Origin: Prunus persica
Taxonomy: Eukaryota; Streptophyta; Magnoliopsida; Rosales; Rosaceae
Length of the DNA: 64,000 bases
Direction of reading: 5' to 3'
Assembly: GCF_000346465.2 (NCBI RefSeq)
Contig: NC_034009.1
Span: forward strand, 17,897,077 to 17,961,076
A program made the position numbers and the translations under genes. Shown here one piece after another: positions 1-11,253 of this stretch. The notes below the pieces were generated by a model. That model ran no database searches, was not told where the DNA came from, and saw only the letters and a program-made list of their open reading frames with translations. Numbering within the stretch: the first letter of the stretch is position 1; every line of letters starts with the position of its first letter.

Positions 1-1590
1 ACCAATGATACTATCGCAAACATTCTTCTCAATGTGCATAACATCTAGGGCATGCCTTACAGGAAGGTATTTCCAATACTCGAGATCAAAGAATATTGAT
101 TTCTTCTTCCAACAAACTCTGTCACCATTTTCAACCATATGCAGCACTTCTTCTCCGGTTAATGGCTCGGGAGGTATGCCATATTCAGGTTTCCCATTAA
201 AAGCTGCACGTTGCCTCCTATATGGATGATTGATTGGTAACCATTTTCTATGCCCAATGTAACAAATTTTGTGGCCATTTTTCAACCTGTGACTAGGTGT
301 ATCATCGCCGCATATTGGACAAGCTTTATATCCTTTAACAACACAACCAGATAAGTTTCCATAGGCGGGGAAATCATTAATTGTCCACATTAATGCAGCT
401 CTGAGTGTAAAGTATTCTCCATTATGTGCATCATACACTCCTCTAATCCCAACCCACAAGGATTTTAAATCATCAATCAAAGGCTCCAAGTAGACGTCTA
501 TATCATTTCCGGGTTGTTTAGGACCGGAAATCAATAAGGTTAACATCATGAACTTTCGTTTCATGCACAGCCATGGAGGGAGATTATATGTAACTAAGAT
601 AACCGGCCAACAACTATATCTGCTACTTAGAGAACTGTGGGGATTGAATCCATAAGATGAAAGAGCCAATCTCAAGTTTCTCGGCTCATTACCAAACTCA
701 GGCCATTTATCATCAAGAAGTTTCCAAGACGGGGAATCCGCCGGATGAGACATCTGACCGTCAATTGATTTTCTAGCAGCATGCCACCAAGTCAAACTCT
801 TAGCTGTCTCATGTGATTGAAACATCCTTTTAAACCTTGGAATTGGGGGAAAATACCACACCACCTTCGCTGGCACACCCTCTTTCAAGATTGAATCTTT
901 GCCTTCCTTCCACCTTGAGATACCACAAGTAGGACAATTAGTTGAATCCTCATACTCCTTCCTATACAAGATGCAATCATTGGGGCATGCGTGCATTTTC
1001 TCATAACTCAGCCCCAATGCACACAAAGTCTTTTTAGCCTCATACATGGAGGTTGGTATTGTATTTCCTTCTGGAAGCAAGTCGCCTTGAAGTATCAATA
1101 ATTCTGTAAAACAGACATCACTCATCCCATATTTTGCCTTCAAATTATACAACTTCACTAATGCCGATAACTTCGTGTACTTTCTACAACCAGGGTACAC
1201 TGGTTGATCTCCATCCCCAATCACATTGGCAAACTCATACGGATCCGAACCAAAATCACCAAAATCATTATCATCCATATCAATTTCTTCAGACACAAAA
1301 CTGTACCTACTATGGCCATCATCTTCTTCAACATTTCTACTAGCATTAGTAGTTGCTTCCCAAGGTTCTCCGTGAAATGTCCAATTCTTATAGCTTTGGT
1401 CAATTCCATTAAAGTATAAGTGATCCCTTATAATTCCAACCCCAAACAACTTCAAATTAACACATTTAACACATGGACAACGGATATGTGTTGTAGTTAG
1501 AAGATTTTCTACAGCAAAGTTCAAAAATGCTTCCACCCCAAATTCATATGCCTTCGATCTTCTATCCGAGTGCATCCATGACTTATCCAT
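1..1590 (-). CDS. TNP2-like CACTA transposase, N-terminal 530 residues (runs off window)
   Basis: The ATG is at 1590, and the frame is open to the window edge. It is nearly identical to residues 1-530 of the transposase in copy B (17863-21213). Residues 1-77 form the transposase-associated N-terminal domain, with MDKSWMH and a CPCxxC zinc-type motif, and the start of the Transposase_21 domain follows (SYSCWPV, ACPICGDD). Differences from copy B are mostly silent. Missense changes include H to Y near 1138 and V to A near 782. Most notable is D to Y at codon 313 (652-654), in the SSDGFNP motif, a highly conserved acidic position of TNP2 proteins and a candidate catalytic Asp. That would probably make the copy inactive. 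The C-terminal part with DUF4218 and DUF4216 lies outside the window. Confidence 0.9.
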   Translation of the reverse strand, partial: MDKSWMHSDRRSKAYEFGVEAFLNFAVENLLTTTHIRCPCVKCVNLKLFGVGIIRDHLYFNGIDQSYKNWTFHGEPWEATTNASRNVEEDDGHSRYSFVSEEIDMDDNDFGDFGSDPYEFANVIGDGDQPVYPGCRKYTKLSALVKLYNLKAKYGMSDVCFTELLILQGDLLPEGNTIPTSMYEAKKTLCALGLSYEKMHACPNDCILYRKEYEDSTNCPTCGISRWKEGKDSILKEGVPAKVVWYFPPIPRFKRMFQSHETAKSLTWWHAARKSIDGQMSHPADSPSWKLLDDKWPEFGNEPRNLRLALSSYGFNPHSSLSSRYSCWPVILVTYNLPPWLCMKRKFMMLTLLISGPKQPGNDIDVYLEPLIDDLKSLWVGIRGVYDAHNGEYFTLRAALMWTINDFPAYGNLSGCVVKGYKACPICGDDTPSHRLKNGHKICYIGHRKWLPINHPYRRQRAAFNGKPEYGIPPEPLTGEEVLHMVENGDRVCWKKKSIFFDLEYWKYLPVRHALDVMHIEKNVCDSIIG

Positions 1591-3569
1591 CTCCGACACT
1601 ATAACCTATTATCTATAATAAAGTGAAAATACAGGCAATGACCATCACTATAGCAGATTATACAATGATCTAATCGCAAGTAATACACAACAGAGACGAC
1701 GGGTTTTAAACAAAAACAGACGTATTTGGCATATATAGACAACGGATTTTCAACAGACGTCGTCTATTATAAGTAATACAAACGACGGTTTATGAAAAAA
1801 TCGTCGTGTATAAGTAATACAACGACGGTAGTTTAAAAACACCGTCGTGTAATCGTCGTCGTATGCCTTAAAATTCGTCGTGTCTCAGTTTATTTTCAAG
1901 AACACAAAACCCATTAAGAACACAACATATATATGAAACCAAGCAAGAAACCAACATATACATGAAACCAAGCATCAAAACAATGTACTTTTGCTGGAAA
2001 TCATTTGGAAGTTGGTGATCTGTGTCTTTTTGTGTTGATTTCCAGCAAAAGTACACCTTTATTTGATCTTGTCATGAACCCATTAAACAGAAAATCCATG
2101 AACCCATACCTATAAGCACATTATTAACAGATCGCAAAGCATACACATAAAACCCTTTAACAAAACAACCTAATATCATTCAATGAATTTACAAGGGGAA
2201 GATAGGGTTTGTACTTACAGGTTGGACGAGCTCACAGATTCGACGGAGCCTGGAGAGTGCAACTTTTAATTAGAGCAGAAGTGAGAGAGCGAAATGTTAT
2301 GTCGCGCGAAATCTGAAAATTTTAGGTTTCAGGGTTCGAAGTATAAGAATAAGAGCCAAATCTAAAAAAATTTAGGTCGCGCGAAAATTTTTAGAGTTCG
2401 CGCGTTTTAAAACGTCGAAAGAAAAACCAAGACAAAAGTTCTACACGTACCGACGTAAATTTAATATTCCACGACGGAAACTTCATTTTTCGGATTAAGA
2501 ACGTAAGGCCGTTCATTTTGAATCTTCATTTTTCGGATTAATTTTAAATTTATTTTGAATTTTTTATATAACGACGACTGAAAAACCACGTCGGTGTTAA
2601 GAAATTAAAGACGTTGTAAATTATATAAACCGACTTACATATTAAAATGACGTCGTTTAAAGAGTAAACCATGTCGTATGTTTTTCTGTACGACGTAAAA
2701 TATGTATTCCACGACGCAACCACCGTCGTTAAAAATTAATACCCTAAACCCATAAAACTAAATTATACAATTTAAAAAATTAAGTTTATAAAAGGTTTTA
2801 TGGTTTTAAAGCCTAACATATACCCTAGACTACCCAAAAATTATACTTTAAAAATAAACCCCAATAAATAACAACCCTAATCTCTAAACCCTAGACTCTA
2901 AACCCTAAACCATAAAACTAGAAGTGATTTTATGACTCATCAAAATAATTTTGTTTTGGATGGTCATTTTAAATTTTTGTTATTCAAAATGAATTTTTTC
3001 AAGGTTTATGTGGAAGAAAATATATCAATGACTTCATAGGAGTTGACTTTTCAATTTTCTGATTTATTTTAAATTTATTTTGAATATTTTGATATAAAAA
3101 TAATAAAATATTCTTACCACAACAACAAACCACGTCGGTGTTAATAAATTGTAGACGTTGTAAATTGTAATAGACTACTAAGTCGTTAAAATGACGTCGT
3201 TAAAATGAGAAACCATGGCGGCTATTTACCTATACAACGTAAAATATATATATCAACGACTTAACCGCTGTCGTTACATAAACGTCGTCGATGATACCCT
3301 GAACCCTTAAGAAATTGAAGATGTTGTAAACCATAAACGACTCAATTGTTCAAAGAACGTCGTCTAACTATATTTTTACGTCGTATTTGTTTAAAACACG
3401 AAACAACAAAATACGACGGTTTTTGACTTTATTAGGTCGTTGGAAAAGTATTACACGTCGGTTAAGCAATTTGTATGTTTGTTTTTTTTTTAATTTAAGA
3501 AAACCTCAACAAATTTTTACATTACATATGATAGAGAAAATTTGTACATTATACATAAATATCAAGTGT
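1591..3569. repeat. Internal spacer of CACTA copy A with ACGACG/CGTCGT motifs
   Basis: There are no convincing ORFs. This spacer separates the TNP2 start from the 3' end of TNP1-Ulp1. ACGACG and CGTCGT motifs recur every 20-40 bp at 1690-1880, 2400-2720 and 3110-3440, in an otherwise AT-rich background. A minus-strand donor-like CCT|GTAAGT near 2222 suggests a 5'-UTR exon of TNP2 at about 2222-2300, followed by an intron to the ATG. Short degenerate telomere-like CCCTAAA runs occur near 2880-2915. Confidence 0.6.
1985..2054. repeat. Perfect 19-bp inverted repeat (hairpin)
   Basis: GTACTTTTGCTGGAAATCA at 1985-2003 is the exact reverse complement of 2036-2054, with a 32-nt loop. It is the shortened form of the 40-bp hairpin in copy B at 21779-21888. 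The DNA left of the loop in B is absent here. Confidence 0.9.
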
Positions 3570-6500
3570 TCAATAATTGCCCTGTTTAATAATTTGGAAA
3601 ACAAACTCTGCCCATTCATTCCGGACTTCATCAATGGCTTCTTGGGGGTATGAAGCTTCCTGGTTTCCCTTGGCATACTGCATAAACAATGACTATTAGG
3701 GTTTATAAATAAAAAGAAATTCAATCACAGACGACGATATTTTCATAACCGACGTAGTATATCCATTCAACGACGTTAATTTTACATGACCGTCGTTGAT
3801 AATACAAAAAACGACGTGAAATGTATGAAGGTAATTTCTTCTTACCTTATTCTCAAACCCCAAGGAAGGATCCATGATGATGTCCCTCATGAAGCGCATC
3901 ACATAATACCCGCATTCGACATTGCTGGGTTGCTTTGGTGTGCCTGAGAGAGTTTTCCAAATTACATTTTTACGTCCTGCTCGGCCTATGTGGGTATTAT
4001 ATATTTTTAAAGCACTGTTCACGATGTTTTTCGCCTCTTCGTCGACCACACGATGACCTGGCAGAGGATCCAGAAAATAGACGGTCTCCTTCTTTGCTCT
4101 TACAATCAGCAAGATCCAATGACGGCTGCACAAAATTAATATAAAAACGACGGTTATTTACAAAAACGACGTATTATAGTATTTCACACGACGAAATAAA
4201 GTAGATAACGACGACATTATATATTTATCACGACGACAAATAAATACCGACGTGGTTAGTAGTTTCAAACGACTAAATAAAATAAAACACCGACGTGGTT
4301 AGTTTATAATCTGTCATTTATTGAAAATCATAAAAACAAAATCCTAAGGAGACTAACCCTGGATTGTAAGGCATCATGAAAAGCTGTTCACCGTCTGTCT
4401 TCTGAAGTCGAGCTGCTACCAGTCGTGATCTTTCAATTATTGTGCCAGAGTTGGCACTAACTGTAGCAGGGTCAATAAAGCCAACCATGCTGCACATATT
4501 GGCTTGTTTCAAAACATCGTGTAAGTACCTAAATACATAAAATAATATAAACAAGTCAGCAAAAACAAACACGACGGTTATGTATAAAAAAACGACGTAT
4601 TATAATATTTCACACGACGTACTGAAATAGATAAGGACGTTATAATATATTTATCATGACGGTAGTTAGTTAAGACGACGTGGTTAGTTAGTTAAGACAA
4701 CTCAATATATAAACCAACGAGTTATTATCTTAGAAGTACAAACCTCATATATACAGCCAATACAGTAGCTCCAATTTCTTCCATGCCTGCAAATTGTGTA
4801 ATATCTTCAGGCAGGAGGAAGGTATCGCGCTCACCACCAAACACCTCCTTATCAATTGTAAATTGGAGTGTCTTATCCTCAGGCAGGAGTGTCGTTTCCA
4901 CAAAACGACAAAGGGTTTTTAAAGAAGATGGCGCCTCCATATTTGAATAAGCACCAACTTCAATAACCTGTTTAAAGAAATAAAAAAAATGACGTGGTAA
5001 TTCAATAAAGACGACGGTTTAAGGAATAAAACGTCGTCTTAAAAGGATTTAAACAACGGTGAAAAAACTGTCGTGGTAATTCAATAAAGACGACGGTTTT
5101 ATTAATAAAGCGTCGTCTGAAACCATTTAAACGACGGTGCAAAAACCGTCGTTTAAATATTTTATTACGTCTTAAAAAAAGTCCGCCGTCTAAGTTTTAA
5201 ACAAACGACGGATTATATAAAAATATCGACGTCTGAAATTTTGAAAAACAAATAAAAAAGGCAAAGTTATGTGAACATACCTTGTCGTCATGCTTTTCTT
5301 CATCTTCTTTCTCCTTTTCTTCTTCCTTCTCTTCATCTCTTTTTTCTTCTTCCTTCTCTTCATCTGGCTGATGTTTCCCCATTTTGGCAGTATCATCCTC
5401 CAAATGTAGGGATCTCACATCACCTCCAGAGCAGCTAGCTTTGTCAGACATTGGATTTTTGGGGCTTTGGCTAATTCTTGGTTTAAGCATGCTTGGATCA
5501 AAATTGGGAATTAATTGGGAAAGCTGACTCAGGAAATGCTCCCTCTCAGCCTCTACCAATTGTTTTGTCCTAGCCTCCATCCTTAAGGCCTCTTCCCTTG
5601 CCTTAGCCTCCATCTTTTTAGTCTCTTCTTGAAGGAGAACTCTTAAACTGTCCTTCAAACGGTCGTCAAAGCTCACCCTCTGTGGTTTGGGCAAATTGAA
5701 ATATTGCCTTGGGGAAACACCAGCACCAACTCCCCTCAGTCTGCCTGGATGCTCGGGGCCCAAAGCCATGGTCAGCACATCATTGCTGCCATCTACTCTG
5801 ACTTTGCCTTCCGAGACTTGTTTCTGCAATTCATCCTAAAAAAAGATAAACAAAAAAACACACGACGGTTATTTATGTACAAACGACGTATTATATAATT
5901 TCACACGACGCAATAACGTATAAACCGACGTTATTATAACTTATCACGACGGTAGTTATACCGACGTGGTTATTTATTTAAAACGACGAAATGAATAAAC
6001 AACCGACGTCTTATGCTATAATTAAAGATAACAGAGTAGTGATTCCTATTTAGACCGTTAACGACGTTTTTAAAAAAGTTTCGACGTGGTAATATCATTC
6101 ACACGACGCGAAAATGAACCACCGACGTCTTATGCTATAATTACAGAAAACATAGTAGTGATTCCTATTTAGACCTTTAACGACGTTTTTAAAAACTTTT
6201 CGACGTGGTAATATCATTCACACGACGAAAAATATAACATACAACGTAATAAGAATAATTCACAGTTTAATAAAAATTTAAAACAGAGTGATAGTAGGCT
6301 TACAATTAATTTTGCTTTCTCTGCCACCTTTGGATCAGGGATGTTACCATGTTTGTCCTGTCTAGCTCTCTTCCATAAGGTAGATCGATCAATTTCTACC
6401 CCAGGCATGGTTTCCTCCAATTGATCCTCCAATCCAGCATATCCTTTTCGAGACAATCGATGATTGTACTCGAGTTTCTCCCTAATCTGTGCATGTTGAG

Positions 6501-7099
6501 AATGCACAGACTCAAAATCTTTGGATAGCCTTGAAGCTACAAAGGCATCCCATTGTGCTTTCTCTATGAATTTATATGTTTCAGGGGGTTGGCTTAATTT
6601 CTCCCTGTCATTGGTGTATGGAAGGATATAATGCCTCGTTAGTGTAGACTTGAAATCCTTCCATTTCTTGGAAGCAGAAGCTAAAACAGAGGTCTTGCCC
6701 CCTTGGCCTACGACAAAAGCCATGTCAACTGCTTCCCAAATCTGCTCCTTTATATCCTTGGGGATTTGGGACCATTTCTTGTCCACAAGTGAGATCCTGG
6801 AGCGTGCCAACACACCAATATACGACTGCATCTCAATATGTGCTTGGCCAACACCTTTCCCCCTTTTATTGTACTCAACAATTGGCCTCAGTTTCTGAAG
6901 CTTTCTCTTCACAACACGAGGCATTGTGCTCATACCTCGACCAGTCTTTGAATCATCAGAGATTGTTGTCTGGCTGGTTTGTTCTGTCTCAGCAGATGAT
7001 GAAGCAAACTTACTTCATCTCCTTCGAAGACTTGTCTTGAGGAGCTACCATTCCAAGCTTCTTGGAGCCAGAATCCTTAGTTTGTTGTTGAGAAACCAT
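3570..7099 (-). pseudogene. TNP1 (Transposase_24)-Ulp1 protease fusion gene, frameshifted copy
   Basis: The six exons match the intact gene in copy B: 7099-6304, 5835-5281, 4967-4744, 4528-4358, 4125-3846 and 3677-3570 (minus strand). Relative to B, 14 bp are missing in exon 1 near 7006-7010, within a short repeated TTCGAAGACTT tract. This shifts the frame about 30 codons after the ATG. A later in-frame ATG at about 6933 could still give a protein lacking the lysine- and serine-rich N-terminus, so partial function cannot be excluded. The Transposase_24 region, the acidic K/E tract and the Ulp1 residues (RHW, FLD, PKQ, ECG) remain readable. Introns are rich in CGTCG motifs. Confidence 0.88.
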
Positions 7100-8714
7100 T
7101 TTAACAGACAAAACTGCAAGTGAAAATATTTCAGGAAAACATTAAGAACACAAACGACGGTATTAAAAAAATACGACGTATGATATGATTTTAGACGACG
7201 CAATGAAATAATCTCAGACGTAATAAATGTTTAAAACCATTATTTATATAACGTCGTGGTATATATGTTCACACGACGTCAATAGTAATACACCGTCGTG
7301 GTAAACTATTATTTATATAACGTCGTGGTATTTATGTTCATACGACGTCAATAGTAATACACCGTCGTGGTATTAACATTCACACGACGTAAAACAATAA
7401 GATATTTTGTCGTCTATATTAGATACCAACCCTAGTTTCTTTTTCTTTATATTTTATCAAATAAGGGAAAAACAAAAACCATTGTTCAGAGAAATCAAAC
7501 CTACAATTAAACAAGCATATAAAAAAAGACTGTTATTTTAAAAACAACTTTGTCAATTTTCAGACGACGCTAGAACAACTGACGAACCGTCGTGGTCTAC
7601 CGTCGTCTTATTTAGTTGATGTAGTTGTCTTCAAAGTTGGAAACTTTCCCTCTTTGTCTGTATATTTTATCAAACTTGGAAAGAAGTAAAATGATTTTGG
7701 CCAGAAAAAAGGTAAAAAGATTTTTCAAACAAAAAACGTATGAGCATGCAAAACAGTAACCAAAATAGTGAAAATGAAAGCTTACCTTTTGCGTGCAATG
7801 AAAGCAAGAGGAAGATGATCGATGTTTAAGTTCAGAGACGACGAAGAAGACGAGAGGAAGACGATGAGAAACTCTGACAATGCTCTGACAAGGAAAAAAG
7901 ACGAAAAGGTTTCTCTGGGAGATTGAAATTTTTAATCGGGTTTGGAAACAGTGCATGTGTAAGTCGAAAAGTTGCTTACATATAAAAACATTTCAAAAAA
8001 ATAATACGGCGGTTACATTTAACTACGTCATTTTTAACTAACACGACGCAATATTTTTCGTTCGACGTGGAATCATTTCATTTAACGTCGTTAGGTTTAA
8101 TATAACCGACGTGGATTTTAATTTTTAAATTATGAATAGAATTTTTTTTCCCGTGACCTTTCAGTTTATTTTTCAATTACAGTTCGTTATAAATAGAGTT
8201 TTTTTTCCGGAGGAAATTTAAAACGAAGGAAATTAATATTCTGCAATATGTAAAGTTTCTTTTTTGGATGACAGATTTAAATAAAATAAGAATATAAAAA
8301 CAACAAATGTGTAAGTCAAGTAGACGAAAAGTTGCTTACATATAAAACCATTTCAAAAAAATAATACGGCAATTACATATAACTACGACGTATAAATTAC
8401 AAAATACGACGGTACATTTAACTTCGGACGTGGTAAATAAATACGACAGTAGTTTGTAGGTACCGTCGTAGTAAACTCAAAAATTAAAGTACATAAGTAA
8501 TAACTCGCGTCATGGTAGATTATTTAACACGTCGTTTTTATTAATTTACCGACGTGGATTTTTGTAATATACGTCTATCATACCGACGTTGATTTTACAA
8601 TTTAAACGGCGGTTGTTTTGTAAGGACCGCCGTTGGTTTTAAAAATTTATTCTATAAATTTGTCGCTTTCATTCATTTTCGGTTTACATTTAAGGTTCCA
8701 AGTTCTTCCTCTCT
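7100..8714. promoter_or_regulatory. 5' leader and upstream region of TNP1-Ulp1, copy A
   Basis: On the minus strand, about 7956-7788 looks like a noncoding first exon ending at an AAAAG|GTAAGC donor. The acceptor TTGCAG lies just upstream of the ATG at 7099. A weak TATA-like TTTATATGT lies just upstream of the leader (near 7980). The intron and the upstream DNA hold many CGACGTGGTA and ACGACG motifs. Copy A retains about 120 bp near 7260-7400 that are absent from B (two extra repeats of a GTCGTGGTATTTATGTTCA-type unit). Confidence 0.5.
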
Positions 8715-9093
8715 TACTCGCATCAAATATATGTCCACAAGAAGAAGCTTGTCAACTAGCCTTCTCACTTCCTTGATCAAGCCTGATAGGACACTTAGTG
8801 CTTCTGAATACTCCTTGCTTTCCATCAAAAGAGATGCAAGCCTGGCCTCCACTCGCTGTCGAAGGAAAGTTCGCTTCTCAGGGAAATCTGAAGATCAGAT
8901 GTGCCTGATCCTCTGCTTGATTTTCTTGCCTAAGAAGATCCGTCGGATTTGTGATAGCCTCTTCCTTTATCCGTAGAGCTTCAGAAGAAGAAGATGGGTT
9001 TCAAGAATGCGATAAAGAATAGAAATGGCTTCAGATGGCCTCTAAAGCATGAGCAATTGAATCAGTAGTTTCTGGGAGATATGATGAAGACAT
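8715..9093 (-). pseudogene. Captured RPN6 (26S proteasome lid subunit, PSMD11) 5' gene fragment
   Basis: Minus-strand translation from the ATG at 9093 gives the RPN6 N-terminus (SSSYLPETTDSIAHALEA), then SEAISILYRILE, SSEALRIKEEAIT, TDLLRQENQAED, GTSDLQISL and KRTFLRQRVEARLASLL. These blocks are in RPN6 order but separated by small frameshifts and by a missing internal stretch. This is therefore a decayed host-gene fragment carried inside the transposon. About 70 bp present at the distal end in copy B are missing here. The plus-strand ORF at 8731-8976 is only its shadow. The assignment rests on my recall of the RPN6 sequence, and the blocks are long enough to be confident. Confidence 0.85.
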
Positions 9094-10180
9094 TGTCAAT
9101 GCTTTGAACTACACAAGTCCTGCAAAAAGATATGTTAAAGAAACTGAAACAACGGCGGTTTTCTGTTCTACCGTCGTCTTTTATCGTCGTCTATATTAAG
9201 TTAAGATGGCGGTAGATTTATAATTACCGACGTAGATTATTTTGTTAAACGTCGTTAAGTGTACTACAACCGACGTGGATTTTAATTTTAAATTATAAAT
9301 AGAGTTTTTTTTCCCGTATTCTTTCAGTTTTAGTTTTCAATTCCAAAGCGTGATAAATAGATTTTTCTTTCCCGAGGAAATTTAAAATGAGGGAAATTAA
9401 TGTTCTAGAATTTGTAAACTAACACGACGCAATATTTGCAAATCTGTGTCATCTGTTAAGATTATGATGTGGAACAGAGTTCCATCTGGTAAAATTTTGT
9501 AACCCTTGGGATCTCAGACAAATCTGATTATGTCGGCGGTGTTCTATGTAAACCGTCGTGGTTATTTCAATTCTTGTCATTAAGTAGATCTACCGACGTA
9601 GGATAAGAAAATCAAAGAAAAAAATTGTTAACAAAAATTCTTATTAAGACGACCGTTAAAATTAAAGGTACGACGTATAAAATGAATAAATACGACGATA
9701 AATTTTATTGTACGATTTAAAGATAACGTCGTAGAACTATACGAGAATGACGTCGTTATATTTATATTTTCCGTCGTTGTAAATTAATTTAATACGGCGA
9801 TATTTTGTATTTTAAAGCCGTGGATTTGTTTGTAATTATACGGCGTCTTATACGAAAACCTCGTCGTGTTATTTTATGGGTAAAAACGGCAGTTTTTATT
9901 GAAATCGTCGTCTTTACTTTCTACGTCAGTCGATTCATAACTTCTGCCGTTCTTTGTTGGCATTGATTTTACACTGCGGAAATCTGTTTCAAATAGACGT
10001 CGGTTGTTTAATTATGTACGTCGTTGTTTTTGAACAGCCATTTGAAACTCCATTTTTTAGTTGTCTAAGGTTGTATTACACGACGGTGTTTTTAGAACCG
10101 TCGTCTTTTTATAAACCACGACGGTTTTCACTTAGACCGTCGTTGTTTTCTGGTCGTCTTTTTCACTTTTTGTAGTAGTG
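9094..10180. repeat. Right subterminal repeat region and terminus of CACTA copy A
   Basis: Dense CGTCGT/ACGACG and related CCGACGTGGATTTT motifs occur in both orientations, often as hairpin pairs such as ACGACGGTG...ACCGTCGT at 10079-10110. The region ends in TTTTTGTAGTAGTG at 10180. Confidence 0.85.
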
Positions 10181-10962
10181 TTGTGTGTACGGGAAAGGTA
10201 AACTTACTTATCATCTAACTGCTTCGATTTATGATTGAGAGGAATCAATTTTCATGGTTGAGTCAATTGTGCCCTTCCTGAACGGCAGCATAACAATTTT
10301 TTGGTTCAGAGGATTGATGAGTTTTTCTTCATTTCAAAGTTCGAATCTGATTCTGAACCATCATCCCTGAATTCGTTTCTGTAGCGAAAAAATATATTGA
10401 AGCTTGTGTGATATAATTCAATCTGGTTAAACACAAAGAAAGAAGAAAAACAGTTCAGAGTAAAAGAACTATACATAGCCAAATAAAAATGGTTTTGTCT
10501 AGATCCAAGATTCAACAAACCCAGTTCTGAATTTGTTTAGTTATAAATTCAGGTCATAAAGGAAGAGAAAAATTTGGTAAAACTCAACATTGTGGCAAAT
10601 ATTTAGGATATAGTCAATGAGCTATTTCTATTTTGGGCTTGGTCAATGAGTGTTAAATTTTGTTTTGTTAAAGGTCAATGGGCCTAAACTAAAGCAATGG
10701 AGCCTGTTCAATTTGTACTTAAAAGGACCTTTTTACCATTTTTACTATTTAGCTCGTATTTTCTTTTTTAAACATCTCAATTGGTTCTCGTGTTTTTTTA
10801 TATGTTTGAGCGCTCTCTGCTATTTCGCTTTGGTCTTTTTCTTCATTCTTTGATTTTTGTTAGAGTAATGCTACACTTACCACATTTATATCCCATATTT
10901 TTATATCATATAATGTAGCATGTACATATCATATGTCACATTAATTAAATCAATTAAGTGTA
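10181..10962. other. Unassigned AT-rich intergenic DNA
   Basis: I see no gene here. The stretch GAGTAATGCTACACTTACCAC near 10863-10885 resembles one end of a common plant MITE type, but the matching end is not visible. Confidence 0.4.
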
Positions 10963-11253
10963 TCTATATATATAAAGCAAAAAGTAGAGAATGGTAAAAC
11001 ATTCAAAATACCAGAAAATGTCATTGGTTAATGTAAACATTAAGAATTGAAATTATTAATTAAATGAGGATAATATGATAAATTCTCACTTTTTCATATT
11101 TAAAAAATTAAAATTAAAAGAAAATTCAGATAATAGATCATATTTTTATGGAACACAACTACCCATTATCTTTTTTAATTCTAAAATAAATAAGTTTATT
11201 CTTATTTTTAGAATGCCTCTCGCAGGCGCAGAAGTGCGTACAGAGAGGCTAGT
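10963..11253 (+). mobile_element. Small non-autonomous Helitron (291 bp)
   Basis: The 5' end reads TCTATATATATAAAGC, the 3' end reads CTAGT at 11249-11253, and the host A (10962) and T (11254) flank it as expected for Helitron insertion between A and T. Just inside the 3' end, GCCTCTCGC...AGAGAGGC (11215-11250) forms the short GC-rich hairpin typical of Helitron 3' termini. There is no coding capacity. Confidence 0.8.

Larger units (their letters stand above)
1..10180. mobile_element. CACTA (En/Spm) transposon family 1, copy A, left part outside window
   Basis: This copy matches 19624-29965 almost base for base. The register offset grows from 19623 to 19785 through small indels, the largest being about 207 bp missing near 1985 and about 70 bp missing near 8710. 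The right terminus at 10166-10180 reads CTTTTTGTAGTAGTG, the inverse of CACTACTACAAAAAG, and is followed by TTG, the expected right target duplication. The left terminus lies upstream of the window. Genes run on the minus strand: TNP2 (partial), TNP1-Ulp1 (frameshifted) and an RPN6 fragment. Flanks differ from those of copy B, so this is a second transposition event, not a segmental duplication. Confidence 0.95.

Noticed and set aside
1134..1419. Plus-strand ORFs repeated at 20757-21042
   Set aside because: Shadows of the TNP2 coding exon on the other strand.
2870..2920. CCCTAAA-like runs suggesting an interstitial telomere (also 22675-22715)
   Set aside because: Only a few degenerate units, and present at the same place in both CACTA copies, so part of the element.
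5190..5396. Lysine/methionine-rich minus-strand ORF (also 24987-25193)
   Set aside because: Out-of-frame reading of the acidic K/E tract of the TNP1-Ulp1 exon.
8731..8976. Plus-strand ORF of 81 codons (and its longer form in the other CACTA copy, 28357-28761)
   Set aside because: It is the antisense shadow of the captured RPN6 fragment, which reads as known protein on the minus strand.
10863..10960. Possible MITE end (GTAATGCTACACTTACCAC)
   Set aside because: No matching inverted end or target duplication could be found before the Helitron.
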